Position numbers and translations under genes: made by a program. DNA of 17,269 nt from Hydrogenothermus sp. (GTDB taxonomy: Bacteria > Aquificota > Aquificia > Aquificales > Hydrogenothermaceae). Location of the stretch: positions 1 through 17,269 of the forward strand of contig QNYP01000020.1 in the NCBI GenBank assembly GCA_003978675.1. Reading direction: 5' to 3'. Every line of letters starts with the position of its first letter. Positions within the stretch are counted from its first letter, which is position 1. The notes below the pieces were generated by a model, which worked only from the letters and a program-made list of their open reading frames with translations, was not told the origin of the DNA and made no database searches. Positions 5,896 to 12,940 of the stretch are shown one piece after another.

Positions 5896-6516
5896 TTATA
5901 ACACTTCTTTTATTTGGTTGTAAACATCATCTGGAGGGTTATTAGCATTAACTACTACTAATTTACCTCTTTTCTTATAGTAATCTACTAGAGGTTTTGT
6001 TTGTGTATGGTAGACTTCTAGTCTTTTTCTTATTACATCTTCTTTATCATCATCTCTTTGAATAACTTCAATCTCTGGAGGAGGAGGATTATAAATAATA
6101 TGGTAAGTTTTCCCAGTTTTAGGATCTATTCTTCTACCTGAAAGCCTATTTACAACTTCTTCATCATCTACATCAAAGAGTATTACCTTATCAACTTCCT
6201 TTCCTTCTTTTGCAAGCATTTCATCAAAAGCTTCCGCTTGTGGTATAGTTCTAGGAAAACCATCAAATATTATATTTTCATCTTTTAGCTCATCTAACTT
6301 ATCTTTAATAATTCCAATAATAATATCATCAGGAACTAATTGTCCTGCATCCATATATTGTTTAGCTTTTTTCCCAAGCTCAGTTCCATTTTTGACAGCT
6401 TCCCTTAATATATCTCCTGTAGAAAGCTGAATAAACCCATAATCTTTAATTAATCTTTCAGACTGAGTTCCTTTACCAGCTCCTGGAGGTCCTAAAAATA
6501 TAATTATTTTTCCCAT
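5896..6516 (-). CDS. adk: Adenylate kinase
   Basis: It converts ATP and AMP to two ADP in the cytoplasm. The 206-residue protein has the P-loop GPPGAGKGT (9-17), the AMP-binding LSTGD (31-35) and DGFPRT (85-90), and the LID region starting GRRIDPKTGKTYH (127-139). The LID has no cysteines, so no zinc site. The segment between YH (138-139) and RDDD (154-157) is 14 residues, against about 21 in E. coli, and lacks the usual DxxTGExL stretch, so the LID is somewhat shorter than in the standard long form. It starts 3 nt after the secY stop. Confidence 0.97.
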   Translation of the reverse strand: MGKIIIFLGPPGAGKGTQSERLIKDYGFIQLSTGDILREAVKNGTELGKKAKQYMDAGQLVPDDIIIGIIKDKLDELKDENIIFDGFPRTIPQAEAFDEMLAKEGKEVDKVILFDVDDEEVVNRLSGRRIDPKTGKTYHIIYNPPPPEIEVIQRDDDKEDVIRKRLEVYHTQTKPLVDYYKKRGKLVVVNANNPPDDVYNQIKEVL

Positions 6517-6519
6517 TGT

Positions 6520-7809
6520 TTAACCTCTCTTTAAAAATCCTTCATACTTTTTCATAGCAAGATGAGCCTCAATTTGATGTAAAGTATCAAGAGCTACGAC
6601 AACAACAATTAAGGCAGATGTTCCTCCAAAGTAAAATGGAACATCAAGCATCCTAACTAGGAACATAGGTAAAACAGCTATAACTGCTAAAAATATAGCA
6701 CCTGCAAAAACAAGTCTGGTTAATACAAAATTAATATATTCTTCAGTTTGAGTACCTGCTCTTATACCTGGTATAAAACCACCATTTCTTCTAAGACCAT
6801 CAGCTATATCTTTAGGATTTATAACTATTGCTGTATAAAAGTATGTGAAAAATATAATTAATCCTACATAAACAGCAAAATAAATATAGCTTTGAGGAGA
6901 TAAAGCATCTGCTATAACTCTTGCTATCTCTGATTTTGTTGCGAACATTTGAGCTATAGTTGCAGGAAACATAATAAGTGCAACTGCAAAAATTATAGGA
7001 ATAACACCTGCAGGATTTAGCTTTAAAGGTAGATAAGTTGCAGTTTCCCTAGTTGTTATTCCCCTTCTTGCATATTGTATTGGAATTCTTCTTTCTGCTT
7101 CCTGAATATAAATAATACCTGCAACAACTGCAATTATAATTACAATGGCAATAGCAACTTTATATAAAGGTAATGCTCCTGTTTGCAACTGCTCGTAAGT
7201 TGAAATTATCGCAGAAGGAATTCCAGCAACTATACTAGCAAGAATAATCATAGAAATACCATTACCAATTCCAAATTCTGTAATCTTTTCACCAAGCCAC
7301 ATTAAAAATACAGTTCCAACAGTGATAATAAGTGTTGTCATTAATATAAAAACAACTGCATTTTCAGAAATTAAAGACTGTCCTGTTTCTGTTCTAATAT
7401 TTGAAATCCAAACAGATAGTGCAAAAGATTGAAAACCTGCTATGGCAATTGTCAGATATCTAGTATATTGGGAAATTTTCCATCTACCATAATCACCTTC
7501 TTCTTTTTGTAGCCTTTCAAGACTAGGGAATATTGCAGTAAGAAGTTGCATTATGATTGCAGCAGAAATATAAGGCATAATACCAAGAGCAAAAACAGAC
7601 AATCTTCCTAAAGCTCCACCTGAAAATAGATTATAGATATTAAATAGAACTCCACCTGATGAGTTAAAATAGTTAAAGAGAGCTTGAGTATCAACTCCAG
7701 GAACAGGGATGTGAGTGCCGAGCCTGTAAACTGCAAAAATTAAAAGGGTATAGAAAATTCTCTTTCTAAGGTCTTTTATTTCAAATAACTTTTTTATAAG
7801 CTCAAACAA
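6520..7809 (-). CDS. secY: Protein translocase channel subunit SecY
   Basis: SecY forms the protein-conducting channel of the inner membrane with SecE and SecG. The 429-residue protein shows ten hydrophobic spans and the family landmarks YRLGTHIPVPGVD (28-40, before the plug), EKITEFGIGNGIS (174-186), RRIPIQYARR (240-249, cytoplasmic loop for SecA/ribosome), LNPAGVIPIIFA, GGFIPGIRAGTQT (343-355) and SALIVVVVALDT. The start is TTG at 7807-7809, with an in-frame stop directly upstream and GAGGGG 6 nt before it. Downstream adk follows after 3 nt. Confidence 0.98.
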   Translation of the reverse strand: MFELIKKLFEIKDLRKRIFYTLLIFAVYRLGTHIPVPGVDTQALFNYFNSSGGVLFNIYNLFSGGALGRLSVFALGIMPYISAAIIMQLLTAIFPSLERLQKEEGDYGRWKISQYTRYLTIAIAGFQSFALSVWISNIRTETGQSLISENAVVFILMTTLIITVGTVFLMWLGEKITEFGIGNGISMIILASIVAGIPSAIISTYEQLQTGALPLYKVAIAIVIIIAVVAGIIYIQEAERRIPIQYARRGITTRETATYLPLKLNPAGVIPIIFAVALIMFPATIAQMFATKSEIARVIADALSPQSYIYFAVYVGLIIFFTYFYTAIVINPKDIADGLRRNGGFIPGIRAGTQTEEYINFVLTRLVFAGAIFLAVIAVLPMFLVRMLDVPFYFGGTSALIVVVVALDTLHQIEAHLAMKKYEGFLKRG

Positions 7810-7815
7810 TCACAT

Positions 7816-7821
7816 CCCCTC
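7816..7821 (-). promoter_or_regulatory. Shine-Dalgarno supporting the TTG start of secY
   Basis: GAGGGG on the minus strand lies 6 nt before TTG at 7807-7809. An in-frame TGA at 7810-7812 rules out any start further upstream. Confidence 0.75.
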
Positions 7822-7830
7822 TAATATATA

Positions 7831-8283
7831 TTAAGAAATTACTTCTACTGAACCACCAGCAGATTTTATTTTTTCTTCTGCAGATTTAGAAAATTTATGA
7901 GCTTTAACCTTTAAAGGTTTTGTTAATTCTCCATCTCCAAGTATTTTAACTGCAGACGTGCAGTGGATAATTCCTTTTTCTTTTAAAATCTCAGGAGTAA
8001 CTTCTGCATTAGCCTCAAATCTTTCTTCTAAAGTTTTTACATTAACAATTTCATACTCTACAGTATTAGGGTTTTTAAATCCCCTTTTAGGAATTCTCAT
8101 AATAAATGGAGTTTGTCCACCTTCAAAGAATGCTGGAAGTTCTCCATATCCTCTTCTAGATTTTTGTCCTTTATGTCCTCTAGTAGAAGTTTTACCGTGT
8201 CCTGAACCTATACCTCTACCAACTCTTTTTTTTCTATGAGTAGCACCTTCATTTGGTCTAAGCTCATGTAATTTGAAACCCAT
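7831..8283 (-). CDS. rplO: 50S ribosomal protein L15
   Basis: L15 is a late-assembly large-subunit protein with a long extended N-terminus that reaches into 23S rRNA. The 150-residue product has the Gly/Arg/Lys-rich family region KKRVGRGIGSGHGKTSTRGH, then GQKSRRGYGELPAFFEGGQT, and the C-terminal globular part near residues 75-145. Its ATG shares one base with the rpmD stop (TAATG), so it is translationally coupled. It precedes secY by 21 bp, the usual spc order. Confidence 0.97.
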   Translation of the reverse strand: MGFKLHELRPNEGATHRKKRVGRGIGSGHGKTSTRGHKGQKSRRGYGELPAFFEGGQTPFIMRIPKRGFKNPNTVEYEIVNVKTLEERFEANAEVTPEILKEKGIIHCTSAVKILGDGELTKPLKVKAHKFSKSAEEKIKSAGGSVEVIS

Positions 8284-8462
8284 TATTCTACTTCCTCCAC
8301 CTTAATAAGATGCTTAACTTTTTCAATATTTCCTCTAACCATAGGGTTATCTTCTAAAATTCTTTCATCATTTATTTTTCTAAGTCCAAGAGAACGAACA
8401 GCATCCTTTTGGAACTTCTTTTTACCAGCTAATCCTCTAACCAATTTCACTTTAAGTTTCAT
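8283..8462 (-). CDS. rpmD: 50S ribosomal protein L30
   Basis: A 59-codon frame between rpsE and rplO. The translation opens MKLKVKLVRGLAGKKKFQKD, has the typical LGLRKINDERILEDNPMVRG and ends VEEVE. L30 is a small 23S/5S-region protein. ATG (8460-8462) overlaps the rpsE stop TGA as ATGA, and its stop TAA (8283-8285) overlaps the rplO ATG as TAATG, so this small gene is coupled on both sides. Confidence 0.97.
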   Translation of the reverse strand: MKLKVKLVRGLAGKKKFQKDAVRSLGLRKINDERILEDNPMVRGNIEKVKHLIKVEEVE

Positions 8463-9043
8463 CTTATAGGAACACCTCCAGCGAAAATTCTGTAATTTTC
8501 TCTAATTCTAGTTTCATCCACTCCTCTTATTTTTGCAATTTCCTCTGGAGACTTAAGTTTAAGAAGAGCATCAAAAGTAGCTCTAACAACATTATTTGGA
8601 TTTGTTGTTCTTCCAAGTATTTTAGTAAGGATATCTGTAACTCCTAGAAGCTCTAATACAGGTCTTAAAGGTCCTCCTGCAACAACCCCTGTACCTTTTC
8701 TTGCAGGTTTTAAAAGAACAACTGCAGATTCATATTCTCCAATAACATCATGAGGAATAGTTCCATCTATTAAAGGAACTTTGATTAAATGTTTTTTCGC
8801 ATCAGCAATAGCTTTAGCTATAGAAGGAGGAACTTCTCTAGCTTTTCCATGTCCAAATCCAATATGACCGTTTTTATCCCCAACAACAGCTAAAGTAGAG
8901 AATGAGAATCTTCTACCACCTTCCATAACACGAGTGGTTCTTCTAATTTCAACCACTTTTTCTTGTAATTCTAAAGTATTAGGGTCAATTGGATTTTCTT
9001 TTATTCTTTGCTCTATAATTCTTTCAATTTTTTTGTATCCCAT
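8459..9043 (-). CDS. rpsE: 30S ribosomal protein S5
   Basis: S5 acts in decoding accuracy and at the mRNA entry site. The 194-residue protein contains the N-terminal double-stranded RNA-binding domain at about 26-90 (EKVVEIRRTTRVMEGGRRFS, then GHIGFGHGKAREVP) and the C-terminal domain with KPARKGTGVVAGGPLRPVLE and GRTTNPNNVVRATFDAL. It is longer than the 166-residue E. coli protein, with an N-terminal charged lead-in of about 20 residues and a C-terminal tail ending FAGGVPIR. It is 11 bp after rplR. Confidence 0.98.
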   Translation of the reverse strand: MGYKKIERIIEQRIKENPIDPNTLELQEKVVEIRRTTRVMEGGRRFSFSTLAVVGDKNGHIGFGHGKAREVPPSIAKAIADAKKHLIKVPLIDGTIPHDVIGEYESAVVLLKPARKGTGVVAGGPLRPVLELLGVTDILTKILGRTTNPNNVVRATFDALLKLKSPEEIAKIRGVDETRIRENYRIFAGGVPIR

Positions 9044-9054
9044 TCACCTACTCC

Positions 9055-9426
9055 TTAAAACTTTAGTCCTTTTTCTCTAGCAGCTTCAGCAAATTCTTTT
9101 ACTTTTCCGTGGTATATAAAACCACCTCTATCAAAAACAACTTTTTCAATACCTTTTGCTAACGCCTTTTCGGCAATAAACTCACCTAATTTTCTAGCGA
9201 TTTCTTTATTCTTTCCGCCTCTAAATCCATATTTCTCAACAAAATCTTTATCTATAGTGGAAGCACTAACTAATGTATGTCCTTTTTCATCATCAATAAT
9301 TTGAACATAAAGGTTATTTAAACTTTTGTAAAAAGCCATTCTAGGTCTTTCAGCAGTTCCAAAAACTTTTTTTCTTATTCTCTTATGTCTGATTATTCTT
9401 TTTTCTCTTCTCGTTTTTACCGCCAT
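9055..9426 (-). CDS. rplR: 50S ribosomal protein L18
   Basis: L18 binds 5S rRNA with L5. The 123-residue protein opens MAVKTRREKRIIRHKRIRKK, with a basic N-terminal RNA-binding tail, then PRMAFYKSLNNLYVQIIDD and the C-terminal VVFDRGGFIYHGKVKEFAEA. The length is typical (about 117-122). The start is ATG with GAGG upstream, 18 bp after rplF. Confidence 0.98.
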   Translation of the reverse strand: MAVKTRREKRIIRHKRIRKKVFGTAERPRMAFYKSLNNLYVQIIDDEKGHTLVSASTIDKDFVEKYGFRGGKNKEIARKLGEFIAEKALAKGIEKVVFDRGGFIYHGKVKEFAEAAREKGLKF

Positions 9427-9444
9427 CTTTCCTCACCTTAAATT

Positions 9445-9990
9445 TTATTTTTTACCTGCAGCTTTACCAGGTTTTAATTTGAGTTGTTCTCCTTTATATC
9501 TAATACCTTTTCCTTTATATGGGTCAGGTTTTCTAAAATCTCTAATTTCTGCTGCAACCTGACCTACCAGTTGCTTATCAATTCCAGAAACTTTAATATT
9601 TGTATTTCCTTCAACAGAAATCTGAATTCCTTCAGGTGGTTCATAAACTACAGGGTGAGAGTATCCAAGTTGCATTTCTAGAGTTTTTCCTTTCATAGCA
9701 GCTCTATAACCAATACCAACTATCTCAAGTTCTACAGTAAATCCTTCTGTTACACCTTTTACCATATTTGCAATTAAAGCTCTAGTAGTTCCATGGATAG
9801 CTCTCATAAATGAGCTATCGTTAGGTCTTTCTATTTTGATTACATTATCTTCTTTAATTATTTTTAATTCTGGATTAAATTTTTGAGTAAGTTGCCCTTT
9901 AGGCCCTTTTACAGTAATTAAGTTTCCTTCTTCTATTTTTACTTCAACACCATTTGGTATTTCTATTGGTTTTTTACCAATCCTTGACAT
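9445..9990 (-). CDS. rplF: 50S ribosomal protein L6
   Basis: L6 lies near the factor-binding (sarcin-ricin) region of the large subunit. The 181-residue protein has the two repeated L6 domains: SRIGKKPIEIPNGVEVKIEE at the start and, in the second half, RKPDPYKGKGIRYKGEQLKL, the C-terminal RNA-contact signature. It is complete with an ATG start, 24 bp downstream of rpsH. Confidence 0.98.
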   Translation of the reverse strand: MSRIGKKPIEIPNGVEVKIEEGNLITVKGPKGQLTQKFNPELKIIKEDNVIKIERPNDSSFMRAIHGTTRALIANMVKGVTEGFTVELEIVGIGYRAAMKGKTLEMQLGYSHPVVYEPPEGIQISVEGNTNIKVSGIDKQLVGQVAAEIRDFRKPDPYKGKGIRYKGEQLKLKPGKAAGKK

Positions 9991-10014
9991 TTATTATAGC
10001 CTCCTTAAAAGTGT

Positions 10015-10425
10015 TTACCAAACATAGCAGAGAATTTCACCACCAACTCTTTCTTTTCTAGCTTGAGCATCTGTGAGAATTCCCTTATTAGTTGATAAAA
10101 TTGCAGTTCCAAGCCCTTTTCTAACATAAGGTATTTCATCAACACCTACATATTTTCTACGACCAGGTTTTGAAACCCTTTGCAATCCAGAAATAACAGG
10201 TTTGGTATTTCTTGGTCCAAGATACTTTAATTTTAAGATTAGTGTATTTTGAGTTCCTTTTTTATTTTCATCAGAAACAATATAATCTTCTATATATCCT
10301 TCTTCTTTTAAAATCCTTGCAATTTGTTCCTTTATTCTTGAATTCGGAATGTAAACTTCACTTTTTCTAGCTTTTATTGCGTTATTTATTCTTGCAAGCA
10401 TATCTGCAATAGGATCTGTTAACAT
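10015..10425 (-). CDS. rpsH: 30S ribosomal protein S8
   Basis: S8 binds helix 21 of 16S rRNA. In E. coli it also represses spc operon translation by binding the L5 start region. The 136-residue protein opens MLTDPIADMLARINNAIKAR and ends with the S8 signature STNKGILTDAQARKERVGGE then ILCYVW. ATG start with GGAGGAAA ahead; 11 bp after rpsN. I did not find a clear copy of the 16S helix 21 site near the rplE start by eye. Confidence 0.98.
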   Translation of the reverse strand: MLTDPIADMLARINNAIKARKSEVYIPNSRIKEQIARILKEEGYIEDYIVSDENKKGTQNTLILKLKYLGPRNTKPVISGLQRVSKPGRRKYVGVDEIPYVRKGLGTAILSTNKGILTDAQARKERVGGEILCYVW

Positions 10426-10436
10426 TTTTTTCCTCC

Positions 10437-10625
10437 TTACCAGCTAGCTTTTTTCACGCCAGGGATTTCGCCTCTAAGAGCTCTTTCTCTAAAACATATT
10501 CTACACATATTAAATTGTCTTAAAAAACCTCTAGGTCTTCCACAAATTGGACATCTAGAGTGGTTTCTTGTTGAGTATTTAGGCTTTTTTAAAAAAGATT
10601 TAGCCCATAGTGCTTTTCTTGCCAT
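10437..10625 (-). CDS. rpsN: 30S ribosomal protein S14, zinc-binding type
   Basis: S14 completes the small-subunit head. At 62 residues this is the short zinc-binding form, opening MARKALWAKSFLKKPKYSTR with four cysteines at C25, C28, C41 and C44 in the pattern CPICG and CRICF. The longer non-zinc form of Gram-negatives is about 100 residues. It lies between rplE and rpsH as in other bacteria. Confidence 0.97.
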   Translation of the reverse strand: MARKALWAKSFLKKPKYSTRNHSRCPICGRPRGFLRQFNMCRICFRERALRGEIPGVKKASW

Positions 10626-10640
10626 TTGTATAATTCCTCC

Positions 10641-11201
10641 TTAAGATGCTCTAATTGGAAGTCCAAGTAATGCTAATAAGTATTTTGCTTCTTCATCAGT
10701 TTCAGCAGTAGTTTCAATAATAATATCCATACCTCTAATTCTATCTACTTTGTCATAATCTATTTCTGGAAAGATAATTTGTTCTTTAATACCAAAAGCG
10801 TAATTTCCTCTTCCATCAAAAGATTTAGGGTTTAGTCCTCTAAAGTCTCTAACCCTTGGAAGAGCAACAGATATTAATTTATCTAAGAAATCCCACATTC
10901 TTTCTTTTCTTAAAGTTACCCTTGCTCCAACAGGTAATCCTTTTCTTAATTTAAATCCAGCTTCTGATTTTTTAGCTCTTCTAATTTCTGGTCTTTGACC
11001 TGTAATTAATGTTAAATCTTCAACTGCTCTATCAAGCTGTTTTATGTCCTGAACAGCTTCACCAACACCCATATTAACAACTATTTTTTTAATTCTAGGT
11101 ATCTGCATCGGAGATTTGTATCCAAATCTTTCCATCAATTTAGGAGCAACTTCTTTTTCGTATTTTTCTCTAAGTCTTGGTTTATATGTGCTTACAGCCA
11201 T
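10641..11201 (-). CDS. rplE: 50S ribosomal protein L5
   Basis: L5 links 5S rRNA to the large subunit and contacts the P-site tRNA. The 186-residue protein has the family motifs IPRIKKIVVNMGVGEA (34-49), LITGQRPEIRRAKKSEAGFK (75-94), VALPRVRDFRGLNPKSFDGR and FPEIDYDKVDRIRGMDI. It is complete with an ATG start, 12 bp after rplX. Confidence 0.98.
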   Translation of the reverse strand: MAVSTYKPRLREKYEKEVAPKLMERFGYKSPMQIPRIKKIVVNMGVGEAVQDIKQLDRAVEDLTLITGQRPEIRRAKKSEAGFKLRKGLPVGARVTLRKERMWDFLDKLISVALPRVRDFRGLNPKSFDGRGNYAFGIKEQIIFPEIDYDKVDRIRGMDIIIETTAETDEEAKYLLALLGLPIRAS

Positions 11202-11213
11202 TTTCTATACCTC

Positions 11214-11573
11214 TTACGATTTAGTTTTTTCCCAAACTGTATCTATAATTTCACCGCTTTTTCTTGCAAATCTAACTTTTTTGATTACATTTCCTTCTTC
11301 AATATATTTGTATCCTATTTTTGTAGGTTTTCCTGTTTTAGGGTCTAAGAAAGCAACATTAGAGATGTCAATTGGTCTTTCAATCTCAATAATCCCGCCT
11401 TCTTGAACACCTTCTATATGTTTTAGGTGTTTTTTCCCGATATTTACACCTTCAACAATAACTCTAACTTTTCCATTTTTTCTTATTATTTGTTTAATTT
11501 TTCCAGTTTTACCTTTTTCTTTTCCTGCAATAACTATTACAGTATCTCCTCTTTTCAATCTGGTTTTTACCAT
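11214..11573 (-). CDS. rplX: 50S ribosomal protein L24
   Basis: L24 initiates large-subunit assembly and sits near the tunnel exit. The 119-residue protein starts with a KOW motif (KRGDTVIVIAGKEKGKTGKI, 8-27) and contains EGVNIGKKHLKH, typical of L24. It is somewhat longer than the usual 101-110, with a C-terminal extension RFARKSGEIIDTVWEKTKS. Its ATG directly abuts the rplN stop (TAAATG, no gap), so coupling is likely. Confidence 0.97.
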   Translation of the reverse strand: MVKTRLKRGDTVIVIAGKEKGKTGKIKQIIRKNGKVRVIVEGVNIGKKHLKHIEGVQEGGIIEIERPIDISNVAFLDPKTGKPTKIGYKYIEEGNVIKKVRFARKSGEIIDTVWEKTKS

Positions 11574-11954
11574 TTATATTACCTCCGGTGCTAAAGAAAC
11601 GATTCTGTAAAATCCTTTAGCTCTAATTTCCCTTGCTACAGGTCCTAAAATACGAGTTCCTATAGGTTCAAGGTTATTATTAAGTAAAACAACTGCATTA
11701 TCATCAGCTTTTACATAACTTCCATCTGGTCTTTTTACTTCTTTAGCAGTTCTAACAACAACTGCTTTGTAAACTTTACCTTTTTTTGCTGTACCTGTAG
11801 GTAATGCCGATTTCACAGTAACAGTAATAACATCACCTAAAGTAGCAGTAGATTTCTGAGCACCAAAGTTAGCTTTTTTTGGTATACCTATACATTGAAC
11901 TCTTTTAGCACCTGAATTATCTGCAACATTTAAATAAGTTCCTCTTTGTATCAT
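11574..11954 (-). CDS. rplN: 50S ribosomal protein L14
   Basis: L14 forms intersubunit bridges. The 126-residue protein opens MIQRGTYLNVADNSGAKRVQ and has DVITVTVKSALPTGTAKKGK, KAVVVRTAKEVKRPDGSYVK, FDDNA-type sequence as ADDNAVVLLNNN, and GPVAREIRAKGFYRIVSLAP. It is the first gene of the spc block, preceded by the largest gap in the locus, with a candidate promoter. The ribosome binding site is AAGGGG 9 nt before ATG. Confidence 0.98.
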   Translation of the reverse strand: MIQRGTYLNVADNSGAKRVQCIGIPKKANFGAQKSTATLGDVITVTVKSALPTGTAKKGKVYKAVVVRTAKEVKRPDGSYVKADDNAVVLLNNNLEPIGTRILGPVAREIRAKGFYRIVSLAPEVI

Positions 11955-12001
11955 TACACTACACCCCTTGTAAAATTCTTCAAAAATAGGGACAAAATAA
12001 T

Positions 12002-12030
12002 ATTTTATAACTTTATGGTAATTAAATCAA
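12002..12030 (-). promoter_or_regulatory. Putative sigma-70-type promoter of the spc operon
   Basis: On the minus strand, TTGATT (12025-12030; 4 of 6 to TTGACA) is followed by a 17-bp spacer and TAAAAT (12002-12007; 5 of 6 to TATAAT). Transcription would start near 11995, giving a leader of about 40 nt before rplN. It lies in the 78-bp gap between rpsQ and rplN, exactly where E. coli starts its spc operon. Every other gap between neighbouring genes in this locus is under 30 bp. Not experimentally supported. Confidence 0.55.
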
Positions 12031-12032
12031 TA

Positions 12033-12284
12033 TTACTGACTTTCTGAAGATATAACTTCAACAACAACCCATCTTTTTAATTTAGACAAAGGTCTACTTT
12101 CTCTGATTCTAACTATATCACCTACTTTAAGTTTATTCTCTGGATCATGGGCATAGTATTTCTTTGTTCTTTTTACTCTTTTCCCATAAAGAGGGTGAGA
12201 AAACTGCCTTTCTACAGCAACAACTACAGTCTTATCCATTTTATCACTAACCACTTTCCCTACGAATTCCCTTCTTCCAGCCAT
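12033..12284 (-). CDS. rpsQ: 30S ribosomal protein S17
   Basis: S17 is an OB-fold primary 16S rRNA binder. The 83-residue protein opens MAGRREFVGKVVSDKMDKTV, then VAVERQFSHPLYGKRVKRTK, KYYAHDPENKLKVGDIVRI and RPLSKLKRW. Its ATG overlaps the rpmC stop (TAATG). It is the last gene of the S10 block; a 78-bp gap follows. Confidence 0.98.
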   Translation of the reverse strand: MAGRREFVGKVVSDKMDKTVVVAVERQFSHPLYGKRVKRTKKYYAHDPENKLKVGDIVRIRESRPLSKLKRWVVVEVISSESQ

Positions 12285-12496
12285 TATTCAACCTCCGAAT
12301 TTTGAGCTTGAAGCTCTCTTTCTCTAAGAATAGTAAGTATTCTAGCTATATCTTTCTTTGTAGCTTTTATTTCTGAAGGTTTTTCTAAACCACCTATTTC
12401 ATTCTGGAATCTCAATTTCATTAATTTTTGCTTTAATTCTTTTAATTTTTCTCTAAGTTCTTCATTTGAAAGTTTTCTTAACTCTTTTGCCTTCAT
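12284..12496 (-). CDS. rpmC: 50S ribosomal protein L29
   Basis: L29 lies at the tunnel exit and helps dock the signal recognition particle and trigger factor. The 70-residue, mostly helical protein reads MKAKELRKLSNEELREKLKE then LKQKLMKLRFQNEIGGLEKP, and ends with IARILTILRERELQAQ, the full L29 pattern. It is 2 nt after rplP and overlaps rpsQ by one base. Confidence 0.97.
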   Translation of the reverse strand: MKAKELRKLSNEELREKLKELKQKLMKLRFQNEIGGLEKPSEIKATKKDIARILTILRERELQAQNSEVE

Positions 12497-12498
12497 TC

Positions 12499-12918
12499 TT
12501 ACACCCCTTCTGCTTTTACAAGTCTAGTTTTTATAGGGAGTTTGTATCCAGCCTTTCTAAATGCTTCCTGAGCTACTTCCTCAGGAACACCAGCAAGTTC
12601 AAATAAAATGTGTCCAGGCTTTACTACAGAAACAAAATGGTCTAAATCACCTTTTCCTTTACCCATTCTAGTTTCTGCTGGTTTTCTAGTAATAGGTTTG
12701 TGAGGAAAAGCTCTAATCCAAACTTTAGCACCTTTTTTAGCTTCCCTAACAATTGCAATACGGGCAGCTTCAATTTGCCTAGAAGTTAACCAACATGGCT
12801 CTAAAGCCTGTAATCCATATTCACCAAAAGCCACCCTATTTCTACGGGAAGCTTTACCTTTCATTCTTCCTCTCTGTTGCTTTCTCCATCTCAGCTTTTT
12901 AGGTTGTAAAAGAGACAT
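12499..12918 (-). CDS. rplP: 50S ribosomal protein L16
   Basis: L16 positions tRNA at the A site of the large subunit. The 139-residue protein opens MSLLQPKKLRWRKQQRGRMK and has FGEYGLQALEPCWLTSRQIE, KPAETRMGKGKGDLDHFVSV and the ending YKLPIKTRLVKAEG. Family length is about 136-144. The ATG has AGGAGG ahead of it, 22 bp after rpsC. Confidence 0.98.
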   Translation of the reverse strand: MSLLQPKKLRWRKQQRGRMKGKASRRNRVAFGEYGLQALEPCWLTSRQIEAARIAIVREAKKGAKVWIRAFPHKPITRKPAETRMGKGKGDLDHFVSVVKPGHILFELAGVPEEVAQEAFRKAGYKLPIKTRLVKAEGV

Positions 12919-12940
12919 TATGTAATCCTCCTATTATTTT

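Noticed and set aside
9796..9819. 8-bp inverted repeat (GATAGCTC / GAGCTATC, 8-base loop) in rplF
   Set aside because: AT-containing stem of a size expected by chance; inside a normal coding region with no other signal.
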